Below, in pieces: positions 24,855-33,947 of a DNA stretch of 47,835 nt (positions within the stretch are counted from its first letter, which is position 1; each line of letters starts with the position of its first letter). A program made the translations under genes and the position numbers. The notes beneath the pieces are model-generated. The model was not told the DNA's origin, did not search any database, and saw only the letters and a list, made by a program, of their open reading frames with translations. The stretch covers positions 1-47,835 of the forward strand of contig PWTO01000098.1 in NCBI GenBank assembly GCA_003562815.1. The letters run 5' to 3'. This DNA comes from Chromatiaceae bacterium. Its GTDB lineage: Bacteria > Pseudomonadota > Gammaproteobacteria > Chromatiales > Chromatiaceae.

Positions 24855-26903
24855 TCAGACGCTGTCGAAGCGTTCGAACTGCATGCTGTACTGGCCACGG
24901 CCCTGGGTCAGACTGCGCAGCTCGGTGGTATAGCCGAGCAGGTACTCGAGCGCGACCTCGCAGCGGATGCTCGCCGAATCGTCGGCGTCTTGACCCGTCT
25001 TGGTGGCCTGTATCGCGGCGCGCCGCTGCTGCAGGTCGCCAAGCACGCTGCCAAGATTGGCCTCGGGCACCACCACATCCACGCGCATCACCGGATGCAA
25101 GGCAACCGGCCCAGCCGCAGCCAGTGCCTTGGCCAGGGCGCGCATGGCGGCGGCTTGCAAGGCCTCCGGCGTGCTCTGTGGACCGAACAGCTCCACCTCC
25201 GCCAGGGTGACGGCGACATCGTCCACCGGCGCCCCCTGCAACACACCACTGGCCAGCCCGGCCTGCAGACCATCCTCCAACGCCCGCTGCTGCTCTAATG
25301 AGAGTTCCGCGCCGTCCGGGCGCAGCTGCGGTTGGCACTGGATCTGGTGGCCCGCGCCGCGCTCCCTGGGCGCCACTGCGACTGCGGCCCAGGCGCTGAG
25401 TTCGGGCTGCTTGCCATCGGGGCTCGCCGGGCGGCTGTGCAACTGCTCGGCGCGTGCCGCGCGGGCGATGGTCTCGCGCACCGCGACCGCCGGCCGGCCA
25501 CAGCGCACGCGCTGCCCGAATTCGCGCTCGATGCGTTCGAGCACGATCTGCAGATGCAGTTCGCCCATGCCGCGCAACAGGCGCTGACCGGTCTCGGGGT
25601 CTTCCTCGACCCGTAGCGTCGGGTCCTCCTGCTCGACCTTGTCCAGCACCTCGAGCAACTTGTCCTCATCGGTGCCCACCGCCGGCTCGATGGCCAGGCT
25701 CAGCACCGGCTGGCGCGCCTCGATGCGCTCCAGCGCCAGCAGGTGCTCCGGATCGCAGAGGGTATCGCCGGTGGCGGCATGGCGCAGCCCGGCGAGGAGC
25801 ACGATCTGCCCCGGCCCCGCCTCATCCAGGCGCGTCTTGCGCCCGGCATCGACATCGAAGATGCGCGCGACCTGCTCCTTGCGCACGCGCCCGTCGGCGC
25901 TCTGGAAGGCGATGCTATCGCCAACCTTGAGCCGATTGCGGTAGACGCGCGTGAAGCAATGGCGCCGCCCGTCCCACAACTGCACCTTGAACACCAGCGC
26001 CACCAACGGGCCCTGGGCGCCGATGGCAACGGTCTCGGGCTCGCCATCCGGCCGCCGCGCGATGGCCGCCGGCCGATCGAGCGGCGCCGGCAACAGGTCC
26101 ACCGCTGCGTCCATCACCGGCTGCACGCCGAGGTTGCGCAAGGCGCTGCCGCCGAAGCAGGGGAACAGGCGCCCGGCGAGGGTGCCACGCCGCAGGGCGG
26201 CGAGCAGGGGGTGCGGCTCGGGCTCGCCGCCATCGAGCACCAGATCGGCCAGGGTCTCATCGGCGTCGGCGGCGGCGAGCAACAGCGCCTCGCGCAGGTC
26301 GGCGACCGGTTCCCAGAGCGCGTCCGGGCAGGGTTCGCTCGACATCTGCTCGCCCTGTTCGCCGCCAAAGCGCAGCAGGCGTCGGTGCAGCAGATCGATA
26401 CAGGCCTGCCGATCGGCGAGCGGCACGGTCATCGCCACCGGCTCGACTCCAAGACGCTCGCGGATCGCACCGAGCACGCGACGAAAATCGGCCCCGGGCC
26501 GGTCGATCTTGTTGACGAAGAAGAGCACGGGTAGCCCAAAGCGGCAGCGTTGGCGCCAGACCGTCTCGGTCTGCGGCTCGACGCCGCGCACGCCGTCGAG
26601 CACCAGAACAACCCCATCGAGCACGCGCATCGAGCGCTCGACCTCGATGGTAAAATCCACATGGCCGGGCGTATCCACGACCTGCAGCAGATGCTCGCGC
26701 CAAGGCGCCTTGGTCACCGCTGCGGTGATGGTGATACCGTGATCCTGTTCCTCGGCCATCCAATCCATGTGCGCGGCGCCGTCGTGGACCTCGCCGATCT
26801 TGTGCGAGGCGCCGGCGTAGTAAAGGATACGCTCGGTCAACGTGGTCTTGCCCGCGTCGACATGCGCGGCGATACCGATGTTGCGCACATGCGCGAGCGC
26901 CAT
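24855..26903 (-). CDS. Elongation factor G paralogue (EF-G-like GTPase)
   Basis: Translational GTPase of the EF-G-like group distinct from the str-operon fusA. The product (682 residues from ATG 26903) has G1 AHVDAGKTTLTER, switch I with HGITITAA where canonical EF-G has RGITI, G3 DTPGHVDFT, G4 NKID, then EF-G domains II-V ending GRGQYSMQFERFD. In domain IV the usual HDVDSSEMAF is replaced by ELFGPQSTPEALQAAAMRA. The track ORF starts 17 codons earlier (26954) and overlaps the divergent gene region; between the two starts lies a run of eight A. AAAGGTCAGG before 26903 favours it. Roles of such paralogues include recycling or stress translation; not decided here. Confidence 0.85.
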   Translation of the reverse strand: MALAHVRNIGIAAHVDAGKTTLTERILYYAGASHKIGEVHDGAAHMDWMAEEQDHGITITAAVTKAPWREHLLQVVDTPGHVDFTIEVERSMRVLDGVVLVLDGVRGVEPQTETVWRQRCRFGLPVLFFVNKIDRPGADFRRVLGAIRERLGVEPVAMTVPLADRQACIDLLHRRLLRFGGEQGEQMSSEPCPDALWEPVADLREALLLAAADADETLADLVLDGGEPEPHPLLAALRRGTLAGRLFPCFGGSALRNLGVQPVMDAAVDLLPAPLDRPAAIARRPDGEPETVAIGAQGPLVALVFKVQLWDGRRHCFTRVYRNRLKVGDSIAFQSADGRVRKEQVARIFDVDAGRKTRLDEAGPGQIVLLAGLRHAATGDTLCDPEHLLALERIEARQPVLSLAIEPAVGTDEDKLLEVLDKVEQEDPTLRVEEDPETGQRLLRGMGELHLQIVLERIEREFGQRVRCGRPAVAVRETIARAARAEQLHSRPASPDGKQPELSAWAAVAVAPRERGAGHQIQCQPQLRPDGAELSLEQQRALEDGLQAGLASGVLQGAPVDDVAVTLAEVELFGPQSTPEALQAAAMRALAKALAAAGPVALHPVMRVDVVVPEANLGSVLGDLQQRRAAIQATKTGQDADDSASIRCEVALEYLLGYTTELRSLTQGRGQYSMQFERFDSV

Positions 26904-27087
26904 CGGTGCCTGACCTTTTTTTTGGTTGCGGGGATGTTGACTGGACTGACTCATGAACCACCATCGACCTGAATTGAAGACTTGGCAGACCCCTTTGGCC
27001 CAGCCCGCGATCGAGCGCTCGGCCCAACATTCAGCCCAGCCCCGGCTCCAGCCGCTGGCTCAGGCCATCCACTGCGGAGATTCGACC

Positions 27088-28092
27088 ATGACGATGCGGC
27101 CCACATCCACACGCGGCGTCTGGCCCGCGCGCGAACGCCCCACCCCAGCGCGCCGCTGGCCACGCCTTGCCGGCGTCCTCGCCATGATCGTCGGCCTGAG
27201 CGCCGCGATGGCGATGACCGCCGCCGAGGCCAAGGTCTATCGGCTCATCGATCCGAGCGATAGTGTCATCGGCACCCCGTTCTATGTAAAGGCGCGTCGG
27301 GAGCATACCTTGCTCGATATCGGTCGCCACCACGGACTCGGCGCCGACGAGATGACACAGGCCAACCCGGGTGTCGATCTGTGGATTCCCGGCGAAGGCA
27401 CGAAGGTGCTGGTGCCCACGCGCCATGTCTTACCCGACGCGCCGCGCAAGGGGATCGTCCTGAATCTGGCCGAGCGCCGGATGTATTACTATCGCTCAGC
27501 GAGCGAGATCGAGACGTTTTCGATCGGGATCGGCCGCGAGGGTTGGGAGACGCCAGTCGGCAGCTACCACATCATCGAGAAGACCGAGAACCCGAGCTGG
27601 ACACCGCCGGCCTCGATTCGTGCCGAATACGCCAAGCGCGGCGAAACGCTCCCCGCCGTGGTGCCACCCGGGCCGGACAATCCGCTCGGCAGCCACCGCC
27701 TGCGGCTCAACAATCCGAGCTATCTGATTCATGGCACCAACAAACCCTGGGGCGTCGGCATGCCGGTCAGCTCGGGCTGCACTCGCATGTTTCCGGAGGA
27801 TATCGGGCATTTGTTCGATCAGGTTACGGTCGGCACGCCAGTGACGATCGTCGATCAGCCCTACAAGGTCGGCTGGCTTGGCGACCAGCTGTTTCTGGAG
27901 GTCAGTCGAGAGGAGGGAACGACGCCGCGCCGCATAGAAGAGATTATTCCGCCCTCGATCGCCCAGGCCGAGGGGATCGTGATCGATTGGGACGCGATCA
28001 GGCGGGTACAGCAGGAGAATACCGGCTTCCCACAGCTTGTGGGAAGCCGGCAAGGCTCAAAGAGCTGGCATCATTTCGACAGGATCTTCTGA
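27088..28092 (+). CDS. L,D-transpeptidase (YkuD domain, ErfK/YbiS type)
   Basis: Periplasmic enzyme that forms 3-3 peptidoglycan crosslinks or ties lipoproteins to peptidoglycan. The 334-residue product has a signal sequence (residues about 25-48, ending AEAKVY), a LysM-like middle (LLDIGRHHGLGADEMTQANPGVDLWIPGEG), and the YkuD catalytic block HGTNKPWGVGMPVSSGCTRM with His215 and Cys231. ATG 27088 is preceded by GGAGA; the track start at 26953 is implausible. The convergent gene 5 bases beyond encodes an Lpp-like lipoprotein ending in lysine, a possible substrate. A 12-bp perfect stem lies in the last codons. Confidence 0.92.
   Translation: MTMRPTSTRGVWPARERPTPARRWPRLAGVLAMIVGLSAAMAMTAAEAKVYRLIDPSDSVIGTPFYVKARREHTLLDIGRHHGLGADEMTQANPGVDLWIPGEGTKVLVPTRHVLPDAPRKGIVLNLAERRMYYYRSASEIETFSIGIGREGWETPVGSYHIIEKTENPSWTPPASIRAEYAKRGETLPAVVPPGPDNPLGSHRLRLNNPSYLIHGTNKPWGVGMPVSSGCTRMFPEDIGHLFDQVTVGTPVTIVDQPYKVGWLGDQLFLEVSREEGTTPRRIEEIIPPSIAQAEGIVIDWDAIRRVQQENTGFPQLVGSRQGSKSWHHFDRIF
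28022..28050. repeat. Perfect 12-bp inverted repeat inside the L,D-transpeptidase 3' end
   Basis: CCGGCTTCCCAC and GTGGGAAGCCGG are exact reverse complements separated by AGCTT. It lies within codons for TGFPQLVGSRQ, 42 bases before the stop, and about 50 bases after the stop of the convergent lipoprotein gene. No T-run follows in either direction. It may act as a transcript-end stabiliser for the lipoprotein mRNA. Confidence 0.6.
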
Positions 28093-28097
28093 TGCGA

Positions 28098-28295
28098 TTA
28101 CTTTGCCATGACGCGCTGGTACATACGGTTGATGCGATCCTCGTTGGCCTCGCAGCAAGCCTGCGCCGAGTTGGCGGCGTTCATCGCCGCCTGCGCCATA
28201 TCGCGCGCCTCCTGATCGGTGGCACAACCGCCGAGCAACGAGGCGCCCAGCAGTGCAGCAGCAGACAGAGAGGCGAGCTTGAATGTCTTGGTCAT
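28098..28295 (-). CDS. Lpp-like alanine-zipper outer-membrane lipoprotein
   Basis: The 65-residue product has a lipoprotein signal peptide with lipobox LLGGC (Cys about residue 24), a short helical heptad region rich in Ala, Met and Asn (EARDMAQAAMNAANSAQACCEANEDRINRMYQ) and the C-terminal residue lysine (RVMAK). This is the layout of Braun's lipoprotein/OprI, in which the terminal lysine is linked to peptidoglycan by L,D-transpeptidases. Two adjacent cysteines in the helix are odd. ATG 28295 has GGAGAA before it and an extended -10 promoter about 42 bases upstream. Convergent with the transpeptidase gene. Its linkage is inference. Confidence 0.85.
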   Translation of the reverse strand: MTKTFKLASLSAAALLGASLLGGCATDQEARDMAQAAMNAANSAQACCEANEDRINRMYQRVMAK

Positions 28296-28336
28296 TGGAA
28301 GTTCTCCATATTTTGAGTTTGCCGAACGGCACCTGA

Positions 28337-28345
28337 TTTATATCA
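28337..28345 (-). promoter_or_regulatory. Extended -10 promoter of the lipoprotein gene
   Basis: TGATATAAA on the minus strand is an extended -10 (TGnTATAAA). No good -35 is seen 16-18 bases upstream. A transcript starting near 28330 would have a leader of about 35 bases with GGAGAA before the ATG. Confidence 0.5.
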
Positions 28346-28425
28346 CAGACCGAGGGCGTTTTTCGCACCGGCGGATCGCTCATGCGCAGCGCCTACAGAA
28401 CCCTGTTTAGAAGAGAGCACCGGAA

Positions 28426-29019
28426 TTGGTCGACCGCTACTATCGCCGCCCGTTACCCAACAGCGGTCCACATCCCTTTCGTTGCCAGGGCTTCGTGCGC
28501 AACGGCACCATTGCCACGCAAGGCGGTGCGCCGCTACCGATCGAGTCCCTACCGCCTTTTCTGCGTGCGTTGCTGGTCACCGATGGCACCGTAACCAAAG
28601 CACTGGAGGCCTATTTCTGGGAGCCGGTCGTCGTCGATACGCTGCGTCAGGAGTTCATTGAGGCGGCCGCCGAGATACCCTGGATCGAGGTCGACCCCGG
28701 CGATCAGGTCATGGTGCGCGAGGCGCTGTTGCGCGGCAGCGACAGCAACAAGCACTATGCGCGCGCCTTCTCGGTGATCCGCTCCAGGCTCATCCCGGCC
28801 TCGTTTCGGGAACGGCTGATCAATCGCGAGATCGGCATTGGCGTGCTGATCCGCGACAGCGGTCTGGAGAGCTTTCGCGAAGTGATGGAAGTCGGGGTCG
28901 AACCGGCGTCGGCCAGTGGCGAGCAGGCGCTGTTTCGCACCTATCGCATCATCATCGACGGCCAGCCGGTGATTCTGATCAGCGAGATCTTTCCGCTCGC
29001 GCTCTATCTCTCGGCCTGA
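28426..29019 (+). CDS. Chorismate lyase-like protein (DUF98/UbiC fold)
   Basis: The 197-residue product matches the chorismate pyruvate-lyase-like DUF98 family: [27 protein letters not shown] (about 42-68) is the diagnostic block, followed by [22 protein letters not shown] and [23 protein letters not shown]. UbiC makes 4-hydroxybenzoate for ubiquinone; this family also includes enzymes on other aromatic acids, so the product is uncertain. The start is TTG 28426 with AAGAGAG before it; no ATG in frame precedes the homology. It is convergent with lipB, overlapping by 16 bases. Confidence 0.85.
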   Translation: MVDRYYRRPLPNSGPHPFRCQGFVRNGTIATQGGAPLPIESLPPFLRALLVTDGTVTKALEAYFWEPVVVDTLRQEFIEAAAEIPWIEVDPGDQVMVREALLRGSDSNKHYARAFSVIRSRLIPASFRERLINREIGIGVLIRDSGLESFREVMEVGVEPASASGEQALFRTYRIIIDGQPVILISEIFPLALYLSA

Positions 29020-29678
29020 GCCGCCTCGCGGTCGCGGCCGAGAGGACGGCCCAGCAGCCGGCACAGGTGAGCGGCGAGCCGATCGCCAGCGGCCTGGACG
29101 CCGATGCGGCCACCATGATCGCACAGCCGCGTTACCGCCAGCCCAGGATAGCCGCACGGGTTGATGCGCCCAAACGGAGCCAGATCGAGCGCGACGTTCA
29201 GTGCGATGCCGTGATAGCTGCAGCCATGGCGCACCCGCAAACCGACCGAGGCGATCTTCGCCGCCCCCACGTACACGCCGGGCGCATCGGCCCTAGGCTG
29301 GGCATCGATTGCATGCTCGGCCAAGAGGTCGATGAGCGCCTGTTCGAGCAGATGCACCAACTGCTTGACCCCGAGCCGGGAGCGCTTCAAGTCCAACAGC
29401 AGATAGGCCACCAGTTGACCGGGACCATGATAGGTCACCTGGCCACCGCGGTCGCAGTGGATCACCGGGATCGGACCAGGGTCCAGGACGTGCTCCGGTA
29501 AGCCGGCTTGCCCGAGCGTGAACACCGGTGGATGCTCCAGCAGCCAGAGTTCATCCTCGGTGCCCGCATCGCGGGCATCGGTGAAGGCGCGCATCCGCGC
29601 CCAACTCTCGGCGTAGTCGCACTGCCCGAGCCAGCGCACTCGCAGCGGCAGCAGTGGCGACAAGGGCTCAGAAGGCAC
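29004..29678 (-). CDS. lipB: Octanoyltransferase (lipoate synthesis)
   Basis: Transfers octanoyl from ACP to lipoyl domains of dehydrogenases and GcvH. The product (224 residues from GTG 29678) has [42 protein letters not shown], the catalytic Lys in [12 protein letters not shown] and the thioester Cys in INPCGYPGL. The track ORF begins further upstream inside the previous gene; I prefer GTG 29678, which overlaps the ybeD-like stop by 11 bases, but TTG 29663 is also possible. The stop overlaps the convergent DUF98 gene by 16 bases. ybeD-lipB is a classic neighbour pair. Confidence 0.94.
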   Translation of the reverse strand: MPSEPLSPLLPLRVRWLGQCDYAESWARMRAFTDARDAGTEDELWLLEHPPVFTLGQAGLPEHVLDPGPIPVIHCDRGGQVTYHGPGQLVAYLLLDLKRSRLGVKQLVHLLEQALIDLLAEHAIDAQPRADAPGVYVGAAKIASVGLRVRHGCSYHGIALNVALDLAPFGRINPCGYPGLAVTRLCDHGGRIGVQAAGDRLAAHLCRLLGRPLGRDREAAQAER

Positions 29679-29949
29679 AGGTAATGCGCTCGTGCTCGGA
29701 CAGCTCGCGGTAGATGGCATCCAGTTGGTCCTTGCTGCGCGCCTCAATCACCACCGTCACCGAGACCCAGCGACCCGTGCGACTCGCGCGCGCGCGCACC
29801 GCATCCTTGCGGGTCTCCGGCGCATGGCGCTCGATGATCGCGCGCAGGATGGCCTCGATCCCATCCTCGGCGCGCCCCATCGCCTTGATCGGGAAAGCGC
29901 ATGGGAAGCGCAGCAGGGTGTCGTCTTGGATGGGGTCTGAATCCGCCAT
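29668..29949 (-). CDS. YbeD/DUF493 family protein
   Basis: Small soluble protein of the DUF493 family, usually found just before lipB, with an ACT-like alpha/beta fold; function unproven. The 93-residue product begins [25 protein letters not shown] and ends [27 protein letters not shown], the family's typical beginning and end. ATG 29949 is the start; the frame before it is low complexity. It overlaps lipB by 11 bases, and 23 bases separate it from the aminotransferase, so all three are likely one transcript. Confidence 0.9.
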   Translation of the reverse strand: MADSDPIQDDTLLRFPCAFPIKAMGRAEDGIEAILRAIIERHAPETRKDAVRARASRTGRWVSVTVVIEARSKDQLDAIYRELSEHERITCAF

Positions 29950-29972
29950 GCGCGTCATCCTCTTCGCAACGC

Positions 29973-30833
29973 TCAGGCCGCCGCGCGGCGTAGCTCGGCC
30001 TTGAAGGCTTGATAGCGTGCATCGATACGCCGCCACAGCGGCCCGGGACGCCCGTCGCCGACCGAGCGTTCATCGAGTCGCGTCACCGGCAGCACCTCGC
30101 GAGTCGAGCTGCTGATCCAGACCTCGTCGGCCTGGCGCAGTTCCTCGACCGCGAGGTCACGCTCTTGGGTCGATATCCCGTCGCCCCTGGCCAGCTCCAG
30201 CACCAGATCGCGGGTGATTCCGGCCAGCAGCAATGGCCCCTTGGGCGGCGTGATCAACTGCCCATCGCGTACGATGAACAGATTGCTGGTCGAGCCCTCC
30301 AGGGCCAGGCCGTCACGCACCAGGATGGCCTCCTCGGCCCCCGCCTCTTGCGCCGACTGGCGCAGCAGCACAGCCGCCAACAGCGAGGTCGATTTGATAT
30401 CGCAGCGCAGCCAGCGGATATCCTCGCGCGTGACCACGGTCACTCCTTGCTCGGCGACAGCCGCATCACGCGCCTTCATCGGCTTGGCCATCGCCAGCAC
30501 CGTCGGCGTCGGCTGAGCCGGGAAACGATGATCGCGTGTCGGCGCCGAACCGCGCGTCACCTGCAGATAGAGCGCCTGGTCGGTCATCGGATCAGGCGCG
30601 AGCAATCGGGTGAAAACGCTCGACCAGTCAGCCCCTGACAGCGGCACTTGCAGCCCGATGGCGCGCAGGCTGTTGTCGAGCCGTTGCAGATGCTCGGCGG
30701 CGCGCAACGGATGTCCGGCATAGACCGGAATCACCTCGTAGACACCATCGCCGAACAGGAAACCACGGTCCATCACCGAGATCATGGCCTGTTGCGGCGC
30801 GACGAAGGCACCGTTGAGATACAGCTCGCTCAT
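29973..30833 (-). CDS. Class IV aminotransferase, D-alanine aminotransferase-like
   Basis: PLP fold-type IV enzyme. The 286-residue product begins MSELYLNGAFVAPQQAMISVMDRGFLFGDGVYEVIPVY, the D-amino-acid transaminase pattern, and has the PLP lysine in CDIKSTSLLAAVLLRQSA and EGSTSNLFIV and AGITRDLVLELA. In this position (after dacC, before ybeD-lipB) it is likely to supply D-glutamate or D-alanine for peptidoglycan, but branched-chain or aminodeoxychorismate lyase-like activity is not excluded. ATG 30833 (MSELYLNG) is preferred to 30845. Confidence 0.9.
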   Translation of the reverse strand: MSELYLNGAFVAPQQAMISVMDRGFLFGDGVYEVIPVYAGHPLRAAEHLQRLDNSLRAIGLQVPLSGADWSSVFTRLLAPDPMTDQALYLQVTRGSAPTRDHRFPAQPTPTVLAMAKPMKARDAAVAEQGVTVVTREDIRWLRCDIKSTSLLAAVLLRQSAQEAGAEEAILVRDGLALEGSTSNLFIVRDGQLITPPKGPLLLAGITRDLVLELARGDGISTQERDLAVEELRQADEVWISSSTREVLPVTRLDERSVGDGRPGPLWRRIDARYQAFKAELRRAAA

Positions 30834-30845
30834 CGACGTGCGCAC

Positions 30846-31967
30846 CTAAAAAAGCTTCAGGATCGAATCAACCGTCTGGCGCAGCAGGCCGCCACGCGCG
30901 ACTGGATCGAGCGCCACGGCCGGCTGACGCTTGATGACCTCGGCGTCCAGCAGCAAGACGATTTCGCCAACCTGCTCGCCCTCATCAATAGGCGCCTCGA
31001 GCACCGCCTTTGGCTCGAGTTGGGCCGAGAGTGCATCGAAACGACCGCGCGGCACGGTGATGGTCACTTCGGTGGCCGGCCCCACCGCAACCATCGACGG
31101 ATCGCCGGACCAGACGCGCAGCACCTCGAGAGGCTCGAGCGCGGCATAGAGACGGTGAGTCTCGAAAAAGCGGAACCCATAATTCAACAACGCTAGACTA
31201 TCGGCGACGCGCGCCGCATTGCTCTCGGTGCCCATCACCACCGAGATCAAGCGCTGACCATCGCGCTCGGCCGAGGACACCAAGCAATAGCCGGCGGCCC
31301 GGGTGTGGCCGGTCTTGACGCCGTCCACGCCGACGCCCCTGCCGAGCAAGCGGTTGCGATTGAACTGCCGGATACCCTGCCAGGTGAATTCGGGCTCTGA
31401 GTACCAACGATAAAACTCGGGAAACTCGCGGATCATCGCCGTGGTCACCAGCGCGATATCCTTGGGCGTGGTGACGTGCTCGGGGCCGGGCAAGCCGGTC
31501 GCGTTGGTGAAATGCGTCTGCGTCATGCCGAGCCGCTGCGCATGCTGGTTCATCAGACTGGCGAAGCCCTCCTCGGTGCCGGCGATATGCTCGGCCAGTG
31601 CCACGCTGGCATCATTGCCGGACTGGATGATCATGCCCTTGAGCAAATCCTCGACCGGGATCTGATGACCGACCTCGATGAACATCTTCGAGCCGCCGGT
31701 TCGCCAGGCCTTCTCGCTGATCAAGACCTGATCGTCGAGAGCGATGTTGCCAGCCGCCAGCTCACTAAAGACCACATAGGCGGTCATGATCTTGGTCAGG
31801 CTTGCAGGCTCAAGACGCGCGTCGGCATTCGCGGCCGCGAGCACCGCGCCACTGTCATGGTCGATCAGCAGATAGCCCTCGGCGCCCAGCGCTGGCGGCG
31901 GTGGGGGCTCGGCCCAAGCCGTGACGAGGACCAGGCTGGCGAGAATGATGGTGATGATGTAACGCAT
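30846..31967 (-). CDS. dacC: D-alanyl-D-alanine carboxypeptidase (PBP5/6 type)
   Basis: Periplasmic, membrane-tethered enzyme that trims pentapeptides of peptidoglycan. The 373-residue product has a signal peptide (residues 1-19, AWA/E), SLTK at 56-59 with the nucleophile serine, SGN at 116-118, KTG further on (GVDGVKTGHTRAAGYC), the PBP5 C-terminal beta domain and a final amphipathic helix (GGLLRQTVDSILKLF) that anchors it to the membrane. All catalytic motifs are present. It lies between rlpA and the aminotransferase, as in related Gammaproteobacteria; dacA or dacC would be equally fair names. Confidence 0.95.
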   Translation of the reverse strand: MRYIITIILASLVLVTAWAEPPPPPALGAEGYLLIDHDSGAVLAAANADARLEPASLTKIMTAYVVFSELAAGNIALDDQVLISEKAWRTGGSKMFIEVGHQIPVEDLLKGMIIQSGNDASVALAEHIAGTEEGFASLMNQHAQRLGMTQTHFTNATGLPGPEHVTTPKDIALVTTAMIREFPEFYRWYSEPEFTWQGIRQFNRNRLLGRGVGVDGVKTGHTRAAGYCLVSSAERDGQRLISVVMGTESNAARVADSLALLNYGFRFFETHRLYAALEPLEVLRVWSGDPSMVAVGPATEVTITVPRGRFDALSAQLEPKAVLEAPIDEGEQVGEIVLLLDAEVIKRQPAVALDPVARGGLLRQTVDSILKLF

Positions 31968-32030
31968 GGGCGGGGAGTTTACCTGCTCGCGGGAACCTCG
32001 GCAGCCCGCATCTGACGGCGATGTGCGGGA

Positions 32031-32870
32031 TTAGGGTGACACCACGACCGGCTGATCGAGACCGAGGGCCGTCAGCCGGCGCCCGAGCGCATCGGCATCC
32101 GAGGTCGAGCGCAGCGGCCCGACCTGGACCCTGTAGAGTGGCGGCGCCGCACCGCCGGCGCCCGGCGCTTTCACCAACACCGGCGTGTCCAGCGTCGAGA
32201 CTAAGCGGTGGCGCAGTTGCTCCGCGTTACCGCGGCTGCCGAATGCGCCCACCTGGAGATAGACCGCTTGCCCCGAAGGGCGCGCACGCGTGTCTGCGGC
32301 GGCCAACCGCAAGAGCGTCTTCGCATCCTGGCCATGATCGCGCGGATCGATCGAGCGCACCTCGACGCGTGCCGTGCCAGCGTTGACCATATCCAGCCGC
32401 TTGGCGGCGGCATACGAGAGATCGATGATGCGATTGCCGACGAAAGGCCCACGGTCGTTGATCTTCACCACGGCCCGGCGCCCATTCTCGAGGTTGGTGA
32501 CCAGCGCGTAGGTCGGCAAGGGCAGCGTCTTGTGAGCCGCCGTCATCCTGTGCATATCATAACGCTCGCCGCTGGAGGTGTCGCGACCATGGAACTTCTT
32601 GCCGTACCAGGAGGCGACGCCTGTTTCGCGATAATTGCGGCTGCTGGACTTGGTGTGATAGCGCTGACCAAACACCACGTAGGAGTCCATGTTGCCTCGG
32701 CGCGACTTCGGCTCGGCTTTTGGCATGGTCTCAATGAAAATGTCGCTTGTGGACGGCGTTTTCGACGTGCTTCCGCAGCCGGCCATGAGCATGATCAGCC
32801 CACTCAGGAGGCCAAGCCTCAGCGCTCCTGACAGCCACCCTTGGTCCTTGGTCGTCGGCCTGAACGGCAT
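32031..32870 (-). CDS. rlpA: Rare lipoprotein A, septal-ring/lytic transglycosylase with SPOR domain
   Basis: Outer-membrane lipoprotein that binds and, in some species, cleaves denuded glycan strands during division. The 279-residue product has a lipobox LMAGC (Cys near 32), the RlpA double-psi barrel: [47 protein letters not shown], and [28 protein letters not shown], then a C-terminal SPOR domain ([21 protein letters not shown] ... [10 protein letters not shown]). The track start is GTG 32882; ATG 32870 has GGTGGCGA before it and I use it. mltB ends 14 bases upstream. Confidence 0.95.
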   Translation of the reverse strand: MPFRPTTKDQGWLSGALRLGLLSGLIMLMAGCGSTSKTPSTSDIFIETMPKAEPKSRRGNMDSYVVFGQRYHTKSSSRNYRETGVASWYGKKFHGRDTSSGERYDMHRMTAAHKTLPLPTYALVTNLENGRRAVVKINDRGPFVGNRIIDLSYAAAKRLDMVNAGTARVEVRSIDPRDHGQDAKTLLRLAAADTRARPSGQAVYLQVGAFGSRGNAEQLRHRLVSTLDTPVLVKAPGAGGAAPPLYRVQVGPLRSTSDADALGRRLTALGLDQPVVVSP

Positions 32871-32884
32871 CGGGATCGCCACCG

Positions 32885-33898
32885 CTACGCATCCAGCCTC
32901 GCAATCGCTCGACTCAGTTCATAGACGGCGAGTGCATACAGGTTGCTATGGTTGTAACGGGTGATGGCGTAGAAATTCTCCAAGATGACCCAGTATTCAG
33001 GCCCCTCATGATTGAGTTCGATCAGCGCGGCACGGGCGTGCGGGTCTAGCGGCTCGGCCAGCTCGACGCCGGCCTCCTCAAGCCGTGCGACGCTGAGGTG
33101 CGGCACGATCGGTCGTTTGCCACCGACCTCGATCCCGTCTCCGAGCGGCTGGCGCAGCGTCGCCGGGGTGGCGATCGGCGCGCCGCGCAGCCATCTGTGA
33201 TCGGCGAGATAGGCACCGACACTGCCGATCACATCGGCCTCGCTGTTCCAGAGATCGCGCCGGCCGTCGCCATCGAAATCGACCGCGTAGGCGCGATAGC
33301 TTGACGGGATGAACTGCGGCTTGCCGAGCGCGCCGGCATAGGAGCCGTACGCAGTGGCCGGATCGATCGCTTCTTCGCGCGCGAGCAACAGGAACTCCTC
33401 AAGCTCCTTGCGAAAGAACGCCGCCCGCCGCGGATAAGCGAATCCGAGCGTGCTCAACGCATCGAGCACGCGGTGAGGGCCAAGGGTGGCGCCGTAATTG
33501 GTCTCGATGCCGATGATCGCGACGATCACCTCCGGCGGCACGCCATAGGTCTGTTCGGCGCGCTGCAGCAAGGCCGCATGTTCGGCGAGGAAACGCTGCC
33601 CGCCGGCGATGCGCTCTGGCGTCACGAACAGCGCCCGGTATACCCCCCATGGCTTGCTTTCATAGGGCTGGTCCATGGCATCGACGATCGCTTGTCGATA
33701 GCGCGCGCTCTGCATGAGCGCCACCAACTCGGCGCGCTCGAAGTCATGTCGCGCGACCATCTCCTCGATAAAGGCCTCGCGCTCAAGCGCATAGCTCGCA
33801 GGTGCCTCGGCCTTGGCCAGCGCCGGTATCCATAGCAGCCAGGCCAGCAGGACCCCAGCAACGGTGGTGGGCGTGACCGAGAGCGGATTGTTGGGCAT
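32885..33898 (-). CDS. mltB: Membrane-bound lytic murein transglycosylase B
   Basis: Periplasmic transglycosylase cutting glycan strands with 1,6-anhydro products. The product (337 residues from ATG 33898) has an N-terminal hydrophobic signal ([18 protein letters not shown]), catalytic Glu in [22 protein letters not shown], and [31 protein letters not shown], typical of the MltB family. There is no lipobox cysteine, so it is probably soluble or signal-anchored, unlike E. coli MltB. The track start 33955 overlaps rodA; ATG 33898 with GAGGTAG before it is better. In the mre-mrd-rlpA cluster it serves cell elongation. Confidence 0.95.
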   Translation of the reverse strand: MPNNPLSVTPTTVAGVLLAWLLWIPALAKAEAPASYALEREAFIEEMVARHDFERAELVALMQSARYRQAIVDAMDQPYESKPWGVYRALFVTPERIAGGQRFLAEHAALLQRAEQTYGVPPEVIVAIIGIETNYGATLGPHRVLDALSTLGFAYPRRAAFFRKELEEFLLLAREEAIDPATAYGSYAGALGKPQFIPSSYRAYAVDFDGDGRRDLWNSEADVIGSVGAYLADHRWLRGAPIATPATLRQPLGDGIEVGGKRPIVPHLSVARLEEAGVELAEPLDPHARAALIELNHEGPEYWVILENFYAITRYNHSNLYALAVYELSRAIARLDA

Positions 33899-33947
33899 GG
33901 GAAAGACTACCTCGATCGTCGATTCAACCTTGAGTATAGGCGCGAAC

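Noticed and set aside
26953-27087. Longer start for the L,D-transpeptidase (track start 26953)
   Set aside because: The added residues are not signal-like, and ATG 27088 has GGAGA and begins the signal peptide.
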